Assembly (NCBI RefSeq): GCF_900083545.1
Contig: NZ_LT559262.1
Span: 2,017,673-2,081,672 of the forward strand
DNA: 64,000 nucleotides
DNA from: Alistipes provencensis
Lineage (GTDB): Bacteria > Bacteroidota > Bacteroidia > Bacteroidales > Rikenellaceae
Reading direction: 5' to 3'
Part shown: positions 6,983 through 16,229 of the stretch, in pieces
How the letters are laid out: each line of letters opens with the position of its first letter
How positions within the stretch are numbered: the stretch's first letter is position 1
The notes under the pieces: model-generated
Database searches by the model: none
Told to the model about the DNA's origin: nothing
The model's input: the letters and a program-made list of their open reading frames with translations, nothing else
Program-made: the position numbers and the translations under genes

Positions 6983-9130
6983 TTATTTCACATATTTGTC
7001 GAGCCAGCCGAAGAATTCGCGGTTCCAGACCAGCGAGTTCTGGGGTTTGAAGACCTGATGCGCCTCGTTCTCGAACTCCACGAGCCGCGCCGGGATGCCC
7101 CGCACACGGGCTGCCGTGAAGGCTTCGAGCGACTGCGTATAGGGGATGCGGAAATCCTTTTCGCCGGTGAAGATCAGGATCGGGGTGTCCCATTTCGTGA
7201 CGAACTTGTGCGGCGAATTGGCATAGGAACGCTGCGCCGTGGCGTTGTTCGTATCCCAGTAGGGGCCTCCGTAATCGTTGTTGACGAAGAACAGTTCTTC
7301 GGTCTCGCCGTACATCGAGTCGAAGTCGAAGATGCCGCAGTGGGAGATGAAGGCCTTGAAACGCTTCTCGTGGCATCCGGCGAGGAAGTAGACCGAATAG
7401 CCGCCGTAGGATGCGCCCACGCAACCCATGCGGTCGCGGTCGGCCCACGGCTCTTTGGCTACGTCGTCGATGGCCGAGAGGTAGTCGCGGATGTTCTGCC
7501 CCGAATAGTCGCCCGAGATCTGGTCGAGCCACTCCTGCCCGAACGAGGGCAGGCCGCGGCGGTTGGGAGCGACGACGATATATCCTTGCGCGGCCATCAG
7601 TTGAAGGTTCCAGCGGTAGCTCCAGAACTGCGAGACGACGCTCTGCGGACCGCCCTGACAGTAGAGCAGCACGGGGTATTTCTTCGCGGCGTCGAAGTCG
7701 GGCGGCAGGACGACCCATGTGAGCATCTGCTTGCCGTCGGTGGTCTTCACCCAGCGTTTCTGCACCTCGCCCATTTCAATATGGTCGTAAACGTGCTTGT
7801 TGACGGCCGACACCTGCGTCAGCGTGCCGTCCGCGGGGTTCACGTCGAAGAACTCCGTGGCCATCGAGATCGTACACATCTCGGCGGCGATCCGGCCCGA
7901 AGCCATCGTGAAGGCGTTGATGTCGTGGTCGCCGCGGGTGACGACCTCCACCTCGCCGACCGACGGCGAGACGCGGCAGATCTGGTGCGTGGCCTCGATC
8001 GGGGCGATGAAGTAGATCATGTCGTTGCCACTCCATACGACGTTCATGGCGTTGTAGTCGAAATCTTCGGTCAGGTCCTGCATCTCTCCCGACGCGCAGT
8101 CGTAGAGGAACAGGCGGGACTTGTCCGATTCGTTGCCCGGACGGCGCTGCGAGAGGAAGGCGATTTTCGAATCGTCGGGCGACCAGACGGGGTATTTGTC
8201 GTAGCCGACCATGACCGCCGCATCGTTGACAGGGTCGCCGGTATTGACGTTGACAGGCTTGCAGATGTTCTGCGTCACGCCGCTTTCGAGCACATAGACG
8301 AAGATGTCCGAATCGGTCGACACGGCGTATTCGGTCCCCGTCAGCGGTTTGCAGGTGTAGGCCAGCATCGTTCCGGCGTTGTTCCATGCGATCTCGGCCA
8401 TGTCGAAGTAGGGGGCCAGCGGAGCGTCCCATTGTGCGTCGGGCATGATGTCCGTGCCGCCCGTCACGAGCCCCTTGCCCAGCTCGCCGACGAAGATATG
8501 GCGGTATTCACCCTCGTCCCAGTAGTCCCAGTGGCGGGCCATCAGGTCGTCGTAGATGCGGGCCTTCGATTTGTCCATGTCCTTGTAGATGTCCGACGAG
8601 CGGCGGTCGGCCGTCTGCACGGCCTGCACCCACCAGATATGCTTCCCGTCGGGGGCGACGCCGAAGCCCTCCACGTCGGGAATGCCCTCGCCGTCACCGC
8701 TGCCCGTGATCTGCGTAGCGTCGCCGCCCGAGGCGTTCATCCGCCACACCTGCATCGAACCGCTACGGTCCGAGAGGAAATAAATCTGCTGCCCGTCGGC
8801 GCTCCATTTCGGCGAGACGTTGTTCGACGTGAAGTCCGTCAGGCATGTTACGGCCTTTGAATCGAGGTCTTCGACCCGGATCGTCGTCACGCCGCGGTTT
8901 TCGGCCATGTTGTAGTCGGTCTGCTGGTAGAGGAGTTTCGTACCGTCGGGCGAGAGCGACGACCCGCCCGCGCGGCTCATCTTCCACATCACCTCGGGAG
9001 TGAGACGCCCGGCGGCGATCTCCCCGGCCGTCAGCGCATTGTCGATCTTCAGGGGCTCCGGACGCTTTTCGCATCCGCCCAGTCCCACAGCTGCAATAGC
9101 CATCATCAGGATAAGTTTTTTCATTTTCAT
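6983..9130 (-). CDS. S9-family prolyl-oligopeptidase-type lipoprotein peptidase
   Basis: A predicted periplasmic or surface serine peptidase of clan SC, 715 residues. The start at 9130 gives MKMKKLILMMAIAAVGLGGC with a lipobox cysteine at 20; a start further upstream would only add a non-hydrophobic tail. Residues about 40-430 form TolB/WD40-like beta-propeller repeats (SPDGTKLLYQ, SADGQQIYFLSD). The C-terminal alpha/beta hydrolase has the nucleophile in GASYGGY, the acid in GEKDFRIPY and the histidine in ENEAHQVF, so the triad looks complete. Such enzymes (dipeptidyl or acylaminoacyl peptidases) cut short peptides, often after proline. The exact specificity cannot be told. It is a single gene ending at a terminator. 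Confidence 0.9.
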   Translation of the reverse strand: MKMKKLILMMAIAAVGLGGCEKRPEPLKIDNALTAGEIAAGRLTPEVMWKMSRAGGSSLSPDGTKLLYQQTDYNMAENRGVTTIRVEDLDSKAVTCLTDFTSNNVSPKWSADGQQIYFLSDRSGSMQVWRMNASGGDATQITGSGDGEGIPDVEGFGVAPDGKHIWWVQAVQTADRRSSDIYKDMDKSKARIYDDLMARHWDYWDEGEYRHIFVGELGKGLVTGGTDIMPDAQWDAPLAPYFDMAEIAWNNAGTMLAYTCKPLTGTEYAVSTDSDIFVYVLESGVTQNICKPVNVNTGDPVNDAAVMVGYDKYPVWSPDDSKIAFLSQRRPGNESDKSRLFLYDCASGEMQDLTEDFDYNAMNVVWSGNDMIYFIAPIEATHQICRVSPSVGEVEVVTRGDHDINAFTMASGRIAAEMCTISMATEFFDVNPADGTLTQVSAVNKHVYDHIEMGEVQKRWVKTTDGKQMLTWVVLPPDFDAAKKYPVLLYCQGGPQSVVSQFWSYRWNLQLMAAQGYIVVAPNRRGLPSFGQEWLDQISGDYSGQNIRDYLSAIDDVAKEPWADRDRMGCVGASYGGYSVYFLAGCHEKRFKAFISHCGIFDFDSMYGETEELFFVNNDYGGPYWDTNNATAQRSYANSPHKFVTKWDTPILIFTGEKDFRIPYTQSLEAFTAARVRGIPARLVEFENEAHQVFKPQNSLVWNREFFGWLDKYVK

Positions 9131-9159
9131 TGAGGTTCCCTTATTTATTCGTAATTTTG
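9130..9159 (+). promoter_or_regulatory. promoter of the NUDIX gene
   Basis: TTG (9130-9132), a 19-bp spacer, then TAATTTTG (9152-9159), a standard Bacteroidota -33/-7 pair; the ATG is at 9179. Confidence 0.7.
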
Positions 9160-9178
9160 TCGTCAAATCTTTTCGAAC

Positions 9179-9787
9179 ATGAACCGTACCGTCTATTTCG
9201 CCGACAAGGCCGTGCTATTCACGGCCGAAACCCCCGGAGGGGCGTGGTACGCCGTTGCAGCGGATGCTGACGGCGGCGTATCACGGGACAAGATACTGAA
9301 TTTTCTCGAATCGCACAATAGCGTGGCCGTCGTGGCGGCCGATCCCGACGCGGCGTTCGCCGCTTTCGCGGCGGAGTTCACGCCCGTCGAAGCGGCGGGC
9401 GGCGTGGTGGTAAACGGCTGCGGGGAGTGGCTGATGATTCACCGCAACGGTCGCTGGGACCTGCCGAAAGGACATCTGGAATGCGGCGAGCGCATCGAGG
9501 AGTGCGCCGCGCGGGAGGTTTGCGAGGAGACCGGCGTGGCGGCCGAAGTCGTGCGCCCGCTGTGCGAGACGCTGCACGCCTATTATTTCCCGAAAACCGC
9601 GCGCTGGGAGTTGAAGCGCACCCGCTGGTATGAACTCTACACCCCGGCCTGCGCCGTTCTGAAGCCCCAGACCGAGGAGGGAATCGACGCCGTGGCGTGG
9701 TGCTCCCCGGACGAGGCCGCGGCGCGTGCCGCCGAATGCTATCCGACCGTCCGGACGGTGCTTGCCCGTCTGAAAGACGGGATTTAG
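9179..9787 (+). CDS. NUDIX hydrolase
   Basis: A 202-residue cytoplasmic hydrolase of nucleoside-diphosphate-linked substrates. The Nudix box lies at about residues 95-120: GHLECGERIEECAAREV followed by CEETGV, with all key Glu and Arg residues present. The N-terminal 70 residues form an extra domain of unknown role. The C-terminal part (residues 130-195) has the RTRWYELY strand typical of the fold. It is divergent from the S9 peptidase and convergent with the DUF5723 gene, with a shared hairpin terminator downstream. The substrate (for example an Ap4A-like dinucleotide or sugar nucleotide) cannot be read from the sequence. Confidence 0.88.
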   Translation: MNRTVYFADKAVLFTAETPGGAWYAVAADADGGVSRDKILNFLESHNSVAVVAADPDAAFAAFAAEFTPVEAAGGVVVNGCGEWLMIHRNGRWDLPKGHLECGERIEECAAREVCEETGVAAEVVRPLCETLHAYYFPKTARWELKRTRWYELYTPACAVLKPQTEEGIDAVAWCSPDEAAARAAECYPTVRTVLARLKDGI

Positions 9788-9852
9788 GGGGCGGCCGACG
9801 CTTACGGCGCTGTCCTCCCGGTTTTGCGCCTGCGTGCAGAGACAACGATAAG

Positions 9853-9891
9853 AAACGCCCCGGAAACTCGATGTCGGTTTCCGGGGCGTTT
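9853..9891. terminator. bidirectional terminator between convergent genes
   Basis: AAACGCCCCGGAAAC (9853-9867) pairs perfectly with GTTTCCGGGGCGTTT (9877-9891) over a 9-base loop. It serves the NUDIX gene on the plus strand and the DUF5723 gene on the minus strand. Confidence 0.8.
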
Positions 9892-9908
9892 TCCGTTGCG
9901 GAATGTGC

Positions 9909-11282
9909 TTAGCGCTTGTCGTTTTTCCAGACGTAGGCCGGGATACGGTGGCTGCGCTTGCCGATGGGCACGCCCAGTCCGAGCGTGACGTTCATCGTGC
10001 TCTGCTTGATGGGTATCCACTGCGGCGTGTGCTTGCTCACCAGCATGTCGGTGGCGATGAAGAAGTTGATCCAGCTCGGACAGAGGTTCAGCGCCAGTCC
10101 CACGGCTCCGCCGCGGTTGTCGATCACCGAGTAGCTGCCCGTGAGGGTAAACCAGCGCACGGGGTGGAAGTTGACCGATCCGGTGATGTTGTGCAGGGTC
10201 TTGTACTCCCAGAAGCGGGCCGTGTAGAGCAGGCCGATGCCGACCTTGTGACGCCATACCTCGTACTCGAGTCCGGCGTTGATCGATGCGCGCAGCATTT
10301 TCGCCGCACTCTTGCCGTCGGCTTGGTTGAATTTCAGCATCTCGAAGTCGAAATCCGGAGCGGGGTCCGAACCGTCGTCCGGCACCGTCACGCCCGTGAA
10401 CTCCGTCTCCTGCGTCGAGGTTCCCGAGATGGAATTCTTCTTGCTCCAACTGATGAAGCCCAGATCGTTCACGGCCAGCGACGCCTGCAGGTTGGGCAGG
10501 ATGTCGTATGTGGCGCCCAGATCGACGGCGAAGCCGTAACCGGCAGGCTTGGTGGGTTTGAAGTCGATGTCGCCTATCTCGAAGATGTCGCTGCCGGCGG
10601 GCATGTCGATCTCGGCCCCGGCGGCCGTGACGTCGATCGTACCTTGGGTGGTAACGGCCCAGCGGTCGTGCTGGAGCGATACGTCGAAGCGGTCGTAGGT
10701 CATCTTCGCCCGGGCGAGCCCGGCGAGGAATTTACCCCGCACGCCGACGTAGAGGCGGTCGTTCATCAGCGGGAACGAGTAGCTGAACGCGGCTTCGAGG
10801 TAGGAGTCCATCGAGGTGCCGAAATTCCGGATCTGCCCCTCTTTGCCGAGTTTGATGAACTCGAAGAGCGAGTAGGGCAGGTTGGCGTCCTCGTTGACCC
10901 GCACGTTGAGGTCGAACGACCAGAAATTCTTGTGGTTCTTGGTGAAGGCGCCGAATCCGATGACATTCATGCGGAAATCGAGTCCCAGCAGGTTGTTGGT
11001 CTTGAGGTTCTCCAGCGCCTGATCGGCGGATACGGAGCTGTCGAGCAGCGTCACCAGCTTGCCGTTGCGGGGATAGAGGACGTTGTCGAGGGCGATGTTG
11101 CCGGCCATGTTGACCTGCAGGCCGCCGACGACGGGGATGTTGACATAGCCGCGCAGCGGTGCGAAGGCGGGGTTGAACTGCGATCGGAAAGTCGAACCCT
11201 CCATGAAATAGGCCGAAGGATTCTGCGCAGCGGCGCCGGTCGCAAGGAGCGCCGCCGCGATGAGGGTATATAGTTTTTTCAT
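9909..11282 (-). CDS. DUF5723-like predicted outer-membrane protein
   Basis: A 457-residue secreted protein with signal peptide MKKLYTLIAAALLATGAAAQ (cut after AAA-Q). The mature protein starts with a conserved-looking SAYFMEGSTFRSQFNPAFAP stretch and is rich in alternating strands with aromatic ends, as in outer-membrane beta barrels. The pattern recalls the DUF5723 family of Bacteroidetes, whose function is not known to me. It follows a lipoprotein gene by 13 bp and ends 17 bp before a terminator, so the two form a small operon. Whether it is a full barrel or a periplasmic beta protein cannot be settled here. Confidence 0.7.
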   Translation of the reverse strand: MKKLYTLIAAALLATGAAAQNPSAYFMEGSTFRSQFNPAFAPLRGYVNIPVVGGLQVNMAGNIALDNVLYPRNGKLVTLLDSSVSADQALENLKTNNLLGLDFRMNVIGFGAFTKNHKNFWSFDLNVRVNEDANLPYSLFEFIKLGKEGQIRNFGTSMDSYLEAAFSYSFPLMNDRLYVGVRGKFLAGLARAKMTYDRFDVSLQHDRWAVTTQGTIDVTAAGAEIDMPAGSDIFEIGDIDFKPTKPAGYGFAVDLGATYDILPNLQASLAVNDLGFISWSKKNSISGTSTQETEFTGVTVPDDGSDPAPDFDFEMLKFNQADGKSAAKMLRASINAGLEYEVWRHKVGIGLLYTARFWEYKTLHNITGSVNFHPVRWFTLTGSYSVIDNRGGAVGLALNLCPSWINFFIATDMLVSKHTPQWIPIKQSTMNVTLGLGVPIGKRSHRIPAYVWKNDKR

Positions 11283-11295
11283 GCGATGGTGCTGT

Positions 11296-12285
11296 TTAGA
11301 TGTCGAGTTTCAGACCTCCGTTCTTGATGAGATACAGTTTGATTTCTATCTGCGGTTTCTCTTTGCCCTCGGGAGTGGTGCCCGTTTCGAAACCTTTGCC
11401 CGGATAATATTTCTCGAGCGTCACCGGAATAGTGATCGCGGCATTGTTGAGCAACTGCCGCAGACTCTCGGCGTAAAGCCGGGTATCCTCGGAGTCCTTG
11501 ATCTCGTTGGTCTCCTTCGTGGCGTCCACCCCGACATCGAATTTCAGGATTGTCGTGGCTGGGGAACCGTCCTCGGGTACGGACTTCAGTTCCGGTTCGA
11601 GGGACAGCGATATGGGCAGCTTGCTGAAAATCTCTCCGGCGAGGTAGAGCGAATTTTTGGAACTGCCGGACCCTTCGGGATCGAGGTTGTCGGCGAGCAT
11701 GTCCACCACATCGTCGCTGATGTCTACGCGGCCGATGTTGTAGTCAATCGGCTCCACGCTCAGGTCCTCCGTCAGATAGCCGCTGAACTGCGATTTTACC
11801 TCTGCAAGCACGCGCTGATCGGTGATGCGGACAGCCTGTCTGAACGCCTCCTTGAATACCTCTTCGTATTGCTCGTCTGCCGATACTTCGAGGGCGTCGG
11901 CGAGATCCTCGCGGTAATCGGTCCAGATCATGTCGGTTACTTCGTCGAGCTTGGCCGCACTCGATTTCATTTCGGCGATCAGGGCGTCGAAAATCTCGTC
12001 GGTGTAGGAACTCAGGGTGAGTTGGGTGAGATTGACATAATCGGCGTTCCCGGGCAGTTGCGAAGGGAGCCATTTGTCGGCTTTCCCGCAAAGTTCTTGG
12101 ATGTTGGCATCGCCGTTGACGATGTCTTCCAGAGTGACGAGCACTCTGGCCAGCGGGATCTCGAATTTCGACTCGTCGCCGCCGATGGTGACGTTGTCGG
12201 TGTCGATGTTCTCGAGATCGTAGTCCTTGTCGATGCACGCGGTGAAGAGTGCGCCGGTCAGGAGTAATAGAAAAAGTTTTCTCAT
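11296..12285 (-). CDS. hypothetical lipoprotein, partner of the DUF5723 protein
   Basis: A 329-residue lipoprotein. The start at 12285 gives MRKLFLLLLTGALFTAC (cysteine 17); the longer open frame upstream lies over the -7 box and is rejected. The mature N-terminus reads IDKDYDLENIDTDNVTIGGD, a pattern I associate with Bacteroidales surface lipoproteins of unknown role. The middle (residues 80-190) is predicted helical and acidic; the end is beta-rich (LEKYYPGKGF, IEIKLYLIKN). It is the first gene of a two-gene operon with a good promoter at 12318-12349. The function is not known; a role together with the downstream predicted outer-membrane protein is inferred from adjacency only. Confidence 0.75.
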   Translation of the reverse strand: MRKLFLLLLTGALFTACIDKDYDLENIDTDNVTIGGDESKFEIPLARVLVTLEDIVNGDANIQELCGKADKWLPSQLPGNADYVNLTQLTLSSYTDEIFDALIAEMKSSAAKLDEVTDMIWTDYREDLADALEVSADEQYEEVFKEAFRQAVRITDQRVLAEVKSQFSGYLTEDLSVEPIDYNIGRVDISDDVVDMLADNLDPEGSGSSKNSLYLAGEIFSKLPISLSLEPELKSVPEDGSPATTILKFDVGVDATKETNEIKDSEDTRLYAESLRQLLNNAAITIPVTLEKYYPGKGFETGTTPEGKEKPQIEIKLYLIKNGGLKLDI

Positions 12286-12317
12286 AGGCTTTGGATATGT
12301 TGAAAATGATGGTGATG

Positions 12318-12349
12318 CAAAGATAGACGGTTCCGACGAATAAAACAAA
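12318..12349 (-). promoter_or_regulatory. promoter of the lipoprotein/DUF5723 operon
   Basis: On the minus strand TTTG (12349-12346), 20 bp, then TATCTTTG (12325-12318). The ATG follows 32 bp downstream. Confidence 0.75.
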
Positions 12350-12442
12350 AAATCGGACTTAATTTAATATTGTTGCGATCTTTCCGTGGTCAGAAACGTC
12401 CGGTTCCGTTTTTGCCGGAAAATTGCTACATTTGCCGAACGT

Positions 12443-14266
12443 ATGGGTGAAAGCGAGAATAATAGCCTCCGGGAGCAGGTCGCCCTGCTGCCGCTGTCGC
12501 CGGGCGTCTACCAGTTTCTGGACCGCTCGGGGACGATTATCTATGTGGGCAAGGCCAAGAGCCTGCGCAAGCGGGTGTCGTCCTATTTCGTGCAGTCGAA
12601 GGAGCACAGCGCCAAGGTGCGTGTACTGGTGAAGCAGATCGCCGCGATCCGCCACATCGTCGTGGGCAGCGAGACGGACGCCCTGCTGTTGGAAAATTCG
12701 CTGATAAAAACCCTCCAGCCCCGCTACAACATCCTTTTGAAGGACGACAAGACCTATCCGTGGATCGTGGTCCGTCGGGAGCATTTTCCCCGCGTGCAGT
12801 CCACGCGCCAGTTGACGCGCGACGGTTCGCAGTATTTCGGGCCCTACGGCTCGGTGATGATGCAGCACAGCGTCCTCGACTTCATCCGCGAGGTGGTGCC
12901 GCTGCGCACCTGCAAACTCAACCTCGCTCCGGAGCTGATCGCCAAAGGCAAATATACGGTCTGCCTGCAATACCACCTCGGCAACTGCAAGGGACCCTGC
13001 ATCGGGCAGCAGTCCGAAGAGGAGTACGGCCGGTTATTGGAGATGGTCGTTTCGGTGCTCAAAGGCGACCTGCGGCCCGTGCGGCAGTACCTCGAGGGGG
13101 AGATGGCGCGGGCGGCCGCGGAGCTGAAATTCGAACTGGCCCAGCGCTACAAGCAGCGGCTCGACGCACTCGACAACTATGCGGGCAAGTCGGTCATAGT
13201 CAGTGCGAAGATCGTCGACGTAGACGTCTTCTCGCTGCTGCCGGACGACGACGTGGCCTACTGCAATTTCGTGCGTATCCGCCACGGCTCGATCGTGGGC
13301 GTCTCGACGGTGAAGCTCTCGACGGGCGTCGGGGGCGACGAGCGCGACATGCTGACGCTGGCGATCCAGCACATCGTCGAGCATATCGCCGGGGGCGAAC
13401 TGGCCCGCGAGGTGATCGTGCCGTTCCTGCCCTCGACGACCCTGCTGTTCGACGGCGTGACCTTCACGGTGCCGAAGCGGGGCGAGAAATTCGAGCTGCT
13501 GGAATTTTCGCAGAAGAGCGCCCGCATCTACCGCGCCGAGCAGTTGAAAAACCTCGAAATAAAGAATCCCGAACGCTATACCGACCGGCTGATGAATGCC
13601 CTGCAGAAAGAGCTGCGTTTGGACCGCCAGCCGCGGCATATCGAGTGTTTCGACAACTCCAACCTGCAGGGGGCCCATCCCGTAGCCTCGTGCGTGGTGT
13701 TCCGCGACGGGAAACCCTCGCGCAAGGAGTACCGCCATTTCAACATCAAGACCGTGGAGGGGCCCGACGACTACGCCTCGATGCGCGAGGTGGTCTTCCG
13801 GCGTTATACGCGCCTGATGGCCGAGGGAGCCGCACTGCCCGATCTGGTCATCGCCGACGGCGGAAAAGGGCAGATGGGGGTGATCCACGAGGTGCTGGAG
13901 CATCTCGGGCTGGACATACCCATCGCCGGACTGGCCAAGGACGACCGCCACCGCACCGCCGAACTGCTCTGCGGTTTCCCGCCGGTGCTGGTCGGCATCC
14001 GTCCCACGTCGCCGCTTTTCCATTTTCTGTCGCAAATTCAGGAGGAGGTGCACCGCTTCGCCATCACGTTCCACCGCCAGAAGCGCAGCAAGGCGTTTAT
14101 TCACAGCGAGCTGGAGCAGATCGAAGGGGTCGGCGACAAGACCGTTCAGACCCTGCTGCGCCATTTCCGCACGGTGGAGAAGGTTCGTGCGGCCAATATC
14201 GAGGAACTTTCGGCGCTGGTCGGGGCCGCGAAAGCGAAAAAAATCAGGGCCTTTTTCGAAAAGTAG
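12443..14266 (+). CDS. uvrC: excinuclease ABC subunit C
   Basis: The nuclease subunit of UvrABC nucleotide excision repair, 607 residues, cytoplasmic. It makes the 3' and 5' cuts around the lesion after UvrB loading. The N-terminal GIY-YIG domain starts LSPGVYQFLDRSGTIIYVGK; a UVR motif lies near residue 200; the RNase H-like endonuclease domain includes CFDNSNLQG and IADGGKGQMG with the expected aspartates; a helix-hairpin-helix pair (IEGVGDKTVQTLLRHF) ends the protein. The start at 12443 is chosen since the -7 box TACATTTG (12427-12434) would lie inside the longer frame. The length is normal for the family. The ATG is only 8 bp past the -7 box, so the 5' leader must be very short. Confidence 0.97.
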   Translation: MGESENNSLREQVALLPLSPGVYQFLDRSGTIIYVGKAKSLRKRVSSYFVQSKEHSAKVRVLVKQIAAIRHIVVGSETDALLLENSLIKTLQPRYNILLKDDKTYPWIVVRREHFPRVQSTRQLTRDGSQYFGPYGSVMMQHSVLDFIREVVPLRTCKLNLAPELIAKGKYTVCLQYHLGNCKGPCIGQQSEEEYGRLLEMVVSVLKGDLRPVRQYLEGEMARAAAELKFELAQRYKQRLDALDNYAGKSVIVSAKIVDVDVFSLLPDDDVAYCNFVRIRHGSIVGVSTVKLSTGVGGDERDMLTLAIQHIVEHIAGGELAREVIVPFLPSTTLLFDGVTFTVPKRGEKFELLEFSQKSARIYRAEQLKNLEIKNPERYTDRLMNALQKELRLDRQPRHIECFDNSNLQGAHPVASCVVFRDGKPSRKEYRHFNIKTVEGPDDYASMREVVFRRYTRLMAEGAALPDLVIADGGKGQMGVIHEVLEHLGLDIPIAGLAKDDRHRTAELLCGFPPVLVGIRPTSPLFHFLSQIQEEVHRFAITFHRQKRSKAFIHSELEQIEGVGDKTVQTLLRHFRTVEKVRAANIEELSALVGAAKAKKIRAFFEK

Positions 14267-14274
14267 GGCAATTT

Positions 14275-14305
14275 TTTGAAAAGTTGCGAAAATCGCGTAT
14301 CTTTG
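14275..14305 (+). promoter_or_regulatory. promoter of tRNA-Leu
   Basis: TTTG (14275-14278), 19 bp, TATCTTTG (14298-14305); the mature tRNA starts 31 bp later. Confidence 0.75.
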
Positions 14306-14336
14306 TCCGTCCGATTCGCCGCGCAAGCGGATATTG

Positions 14337-14423
14337 GCCCGGATGGCGGAATCGGTAGACGCGTTGGTCTCAAACACCAATGACAGCAATGTCGTGCCGG
14401 TTCGACCCCGGCTCCGGGTACCA
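14337..14423 (+). tRNA. tRNA-Leu (anticodon CAA)
   Basis: A class II tRNA of 84 nt plus encoded CCA (14421-14423). The acceptor arm GCCCGGA pairs with TCCGGGT (G-U at the first pair). The anticodon stem TTGGT/ACCAA encloses loop CTCAAAC with anticodon CAA, reading UUG. A variable arm of leucine type and a T-loop GGTTCGACC are present. A terminator hairpin follows directly. Confidence 0.95.
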
Positions 14424-14425
14424 GT

Positions 14426-14464
14426 AAAAAGCGCTGATAATCAATAGATTGTCAGCGCTTTTTT
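14426..14464. terminator. bidirectional terminator after tRNA-Leu and the efflux operon
   Basis: AAAAA, then GCGCTGATAATC (14431-14442) pairing with GATTGTCAGCGC (one G-T pair), then TTTTTT. It serves the tRNA on the plus strand and the TetR gene end on the minus strand. Confidence 0.85.
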
Positions 14465-14472
14465 GTTGGTGG

Positions 14473-15051
14473 TCATCCGGCCGGTTCCATCGCCTTGCGG
14501 ACCCGTTCCGCCTCCTGCCAGCCCCGCTCGGTCGCGGAGCCGCGCACCACGGTGAAGAGCACGCGCAGGGTGACTTCGCGGTATCGGCTTCCGGCCGTGA
14601 CGTTCTGCCAGAAGAGCTGTTCGAGCAGTTCGAAATAGGCTTCGCCGAGCAGGTAGCCCTGCTCGACCCCTTGCAGGAAGATCGCCTGCTGCTGTTCCTG
14701 CAGTTTCTGCCGTTCGAGTTCGATGGCGTCGACCACGGCGGGGTAATAGGGGGCGTCCTCGGAGAACATCCAACTGATCTCTCCGAAGGCGTCGCAGGCC
14801 GCGACGGCCGTGCGGATCAGCGCCTCGACGGGATTCGCCGCTGAAGCCTCTACGGATTTCAGCGTCTTGTCGAGCTGTTGCAGGCCGTATTCGACGCTCT
14901 GTTCGGCCAGTTCCCGCTTGTCGCCGACGGCGGCATGCAGGTCGTGCCGGGTGACGCCGATCTTCTCGGCGATCTTGTTGAGGTTCAGGTCCCGGATCCC
15001 TTCGCGCAGGAAGAGTTCGTAGGCGGCTTTCAGCATTTCTTCTCGGTTCAT
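14473..15051 (-). CDS. TetR-family transcriptional regulator (end of efflux operon)
   Basis: A 192-residue one-component repressor. The N-terminal HTH (residues 1-45: MLKAAYELFLREGIRDLNLN, then KIAEKIGVTRHDLHAAVGDK) has the TetR pattern, though the usual YYYF motif is replaced by LHAAVGDK. The ligand domain is helical with several aromatic residues. It is the last gene of the minus-strand efflux operon, 38 bp after the second permease gene, and ends at a terminator. Its ligand is unknown. Having a second TetR gene at the tail of an operon already headed by one is unusual; it may control the same promoter or a distant one. Confidence 0.85.
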   Translation of the reverse strand: MNREEMLKAAYELFLREGIRDLNLNKIAEKIGVTRHDLHAAVGDKRELAEQSVEYGLQQLDKTLKSVEASAANPVEALIRTAVAACDAFGEISWMFSEDAPYYPAVVDAIELERQKLQEQQQAIFLQGVEQGYLLGEAYFELLEQLFWQNVTAGSRYREVTLRVLFTVVRGSATERGWQEAERVRKAMEPAG

Positions 15052-15089
15052 AGTCGTATGGTTTTAAGGTGTCGTTCGAAAATCAGGAT

Positions 15090-16193
15090 TTATGCCTGCT
15101 TGCGGTAGGTCGCGGCGGCAAGTGTGTTGAAAGCGGCGGCGAAAACGGCCAGCAGGATGTAGTCCGACCACAGGTCGCTGACCAGCGAGCCTTTGAGGTA
15201 GACGGCGCGCATGATCTCGACGAAGTAGCGGGGCGGGAGGAAGCGGGTGATCCATTGCGCCCATGCGGGCATCGACTCGACGGGAGTGATCAGGCCGCTC
15301 ATCAGGATGAAGATCATCACGAAGAAGAACATCACGAACATCGTCTGCTGCATGGTCTCCGAGCGGTTGGCGATCGCCACGCCCAGCCCCGACATGGTGA
15401 GCACGAAGAGCGCCGCGGCCAGAAAAATGGCCCCGATGCTCCCGGCCGGGACGAGCCCGTAGACGATCCACGCCAGCAGCATGGCCGCACCCAGCACGGC
15501 CATCCCGATCACCCAGTAGGGAATCAGCTTGGCCAGCGTGAAGGTCAGCCGGCTGACGGGCGTGACGTTGATCTGTTCGATGGTCCCGGTCTCCTTTTCG
15601 CCCACGAGGTTCAGCGCCGGCAGGAATCCGCAGAGCATCACCAGCAGCATGATCATCAGCGCCGGAATCATGTAGTGGCGGTAGTCGAGCGTGGGGTTGT
15701 AGCGGTTCTCGATGACGACGGGATCGGCCGCGGGCGGCTGTCCCTGCTCGCTGCGCAGCTCCGAGAGGGTCTGCGAGAGGGTCTGCACGAGATACTGCAT
15801 ACCGAGGCTGCCCTTCACGGCGTTCACGCCGTTGGCCGCGATGTCGACCTTTTCGGGTTTTCCGGCGGCCAGCGAACGCTCGAAGTTGTCGGGGATCTCG
15901 ACGATGACGTCCGCGTCGCCCGTTTCGAGGGCTTCGAGTGCGGCGTCGTAATGCTCCGAGATGCGTTGGAGGGTGAAGTAGTCCGAGGCGTCGATCTTCT
16001 GGATCAGCCGCCGCGAGGCGGGCGAGCGGTCGCCGTCGACCACCGCGACGTTGACGTGCCGCACGTCCATCGTCGTCACCCACGGGATGACGAGCATCAC
16101 CATCAGCGGGAACACGACGGCCATCTTCGGCAGGAACGGGTTGCGGAGGAATTGCCGCCACTCCTTATCTAACAGGTAAAGAAGAGTATGCAT
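15090..16193 (-). CDS. ABC-2 type transporter permease (second)
   Basis: A 367-residue inner-membrane permease of the ABC-2 (YhhJ/YbhS/YbhR) type. One N-terminal membrane helix (about residues 24-44) is followed by a large periplasmic domain (45-170) and five C-terminal helices (about 175-360). The conserved motif before the second helix, VGEKETGTIEQINVTPVSR, is present. With the first permease it would form the membrane channel of an exporter driven by the two ATPases of the operon. It is separated from the first permease by about 200 bp that hold a hairpin repeat. The exported compound is unknown; drugs, lipids or metals are possible for the family. Confidence 0.92.
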   Translation of the reverse strand: MHTLLYLLDKEWRQFLRNPFLPKMAVVFPLMVMLVIPWVTTMDVRHVNVAVVDGDRSPASRRLIQKIDASDYFTLQRISEHYDAALEALETGDADVIVEIPDNFERSLAAGKPEKVDIAANGVNAVKGSLGMQYLVQTLSQTLSELRSEQGQPPAADPVVIENRYNPTLDYRHYMIPALMIMLLVMLCGFLPALNLVGEKETGTIEQINVTPVSRLTFTLAKLIPYWVIGMAVLGAAMLLAWIVYGLVPAGSIGAIFLAAALFVLTMSGLGVAIANRSETMQQTMFVMFFFVMIFILMSGLITPVESMPAWAQWITRFLPPRYFVEIMRAVYLKGSLVSDLWSDYILLAVFAAAFNTLAAATYRKQA

Positions 16194-16229
16194 TGTCAGG
16201 TAATTATGTCTGTTTACTGTGTCGGCCGC

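Noticed and set aside
12386..12443. Upstream in-frame start for uvrC
   Set aside because: It would overlap the -7 box TACATTTG and adds a non-homologous tail to the GIY-YIG domain.
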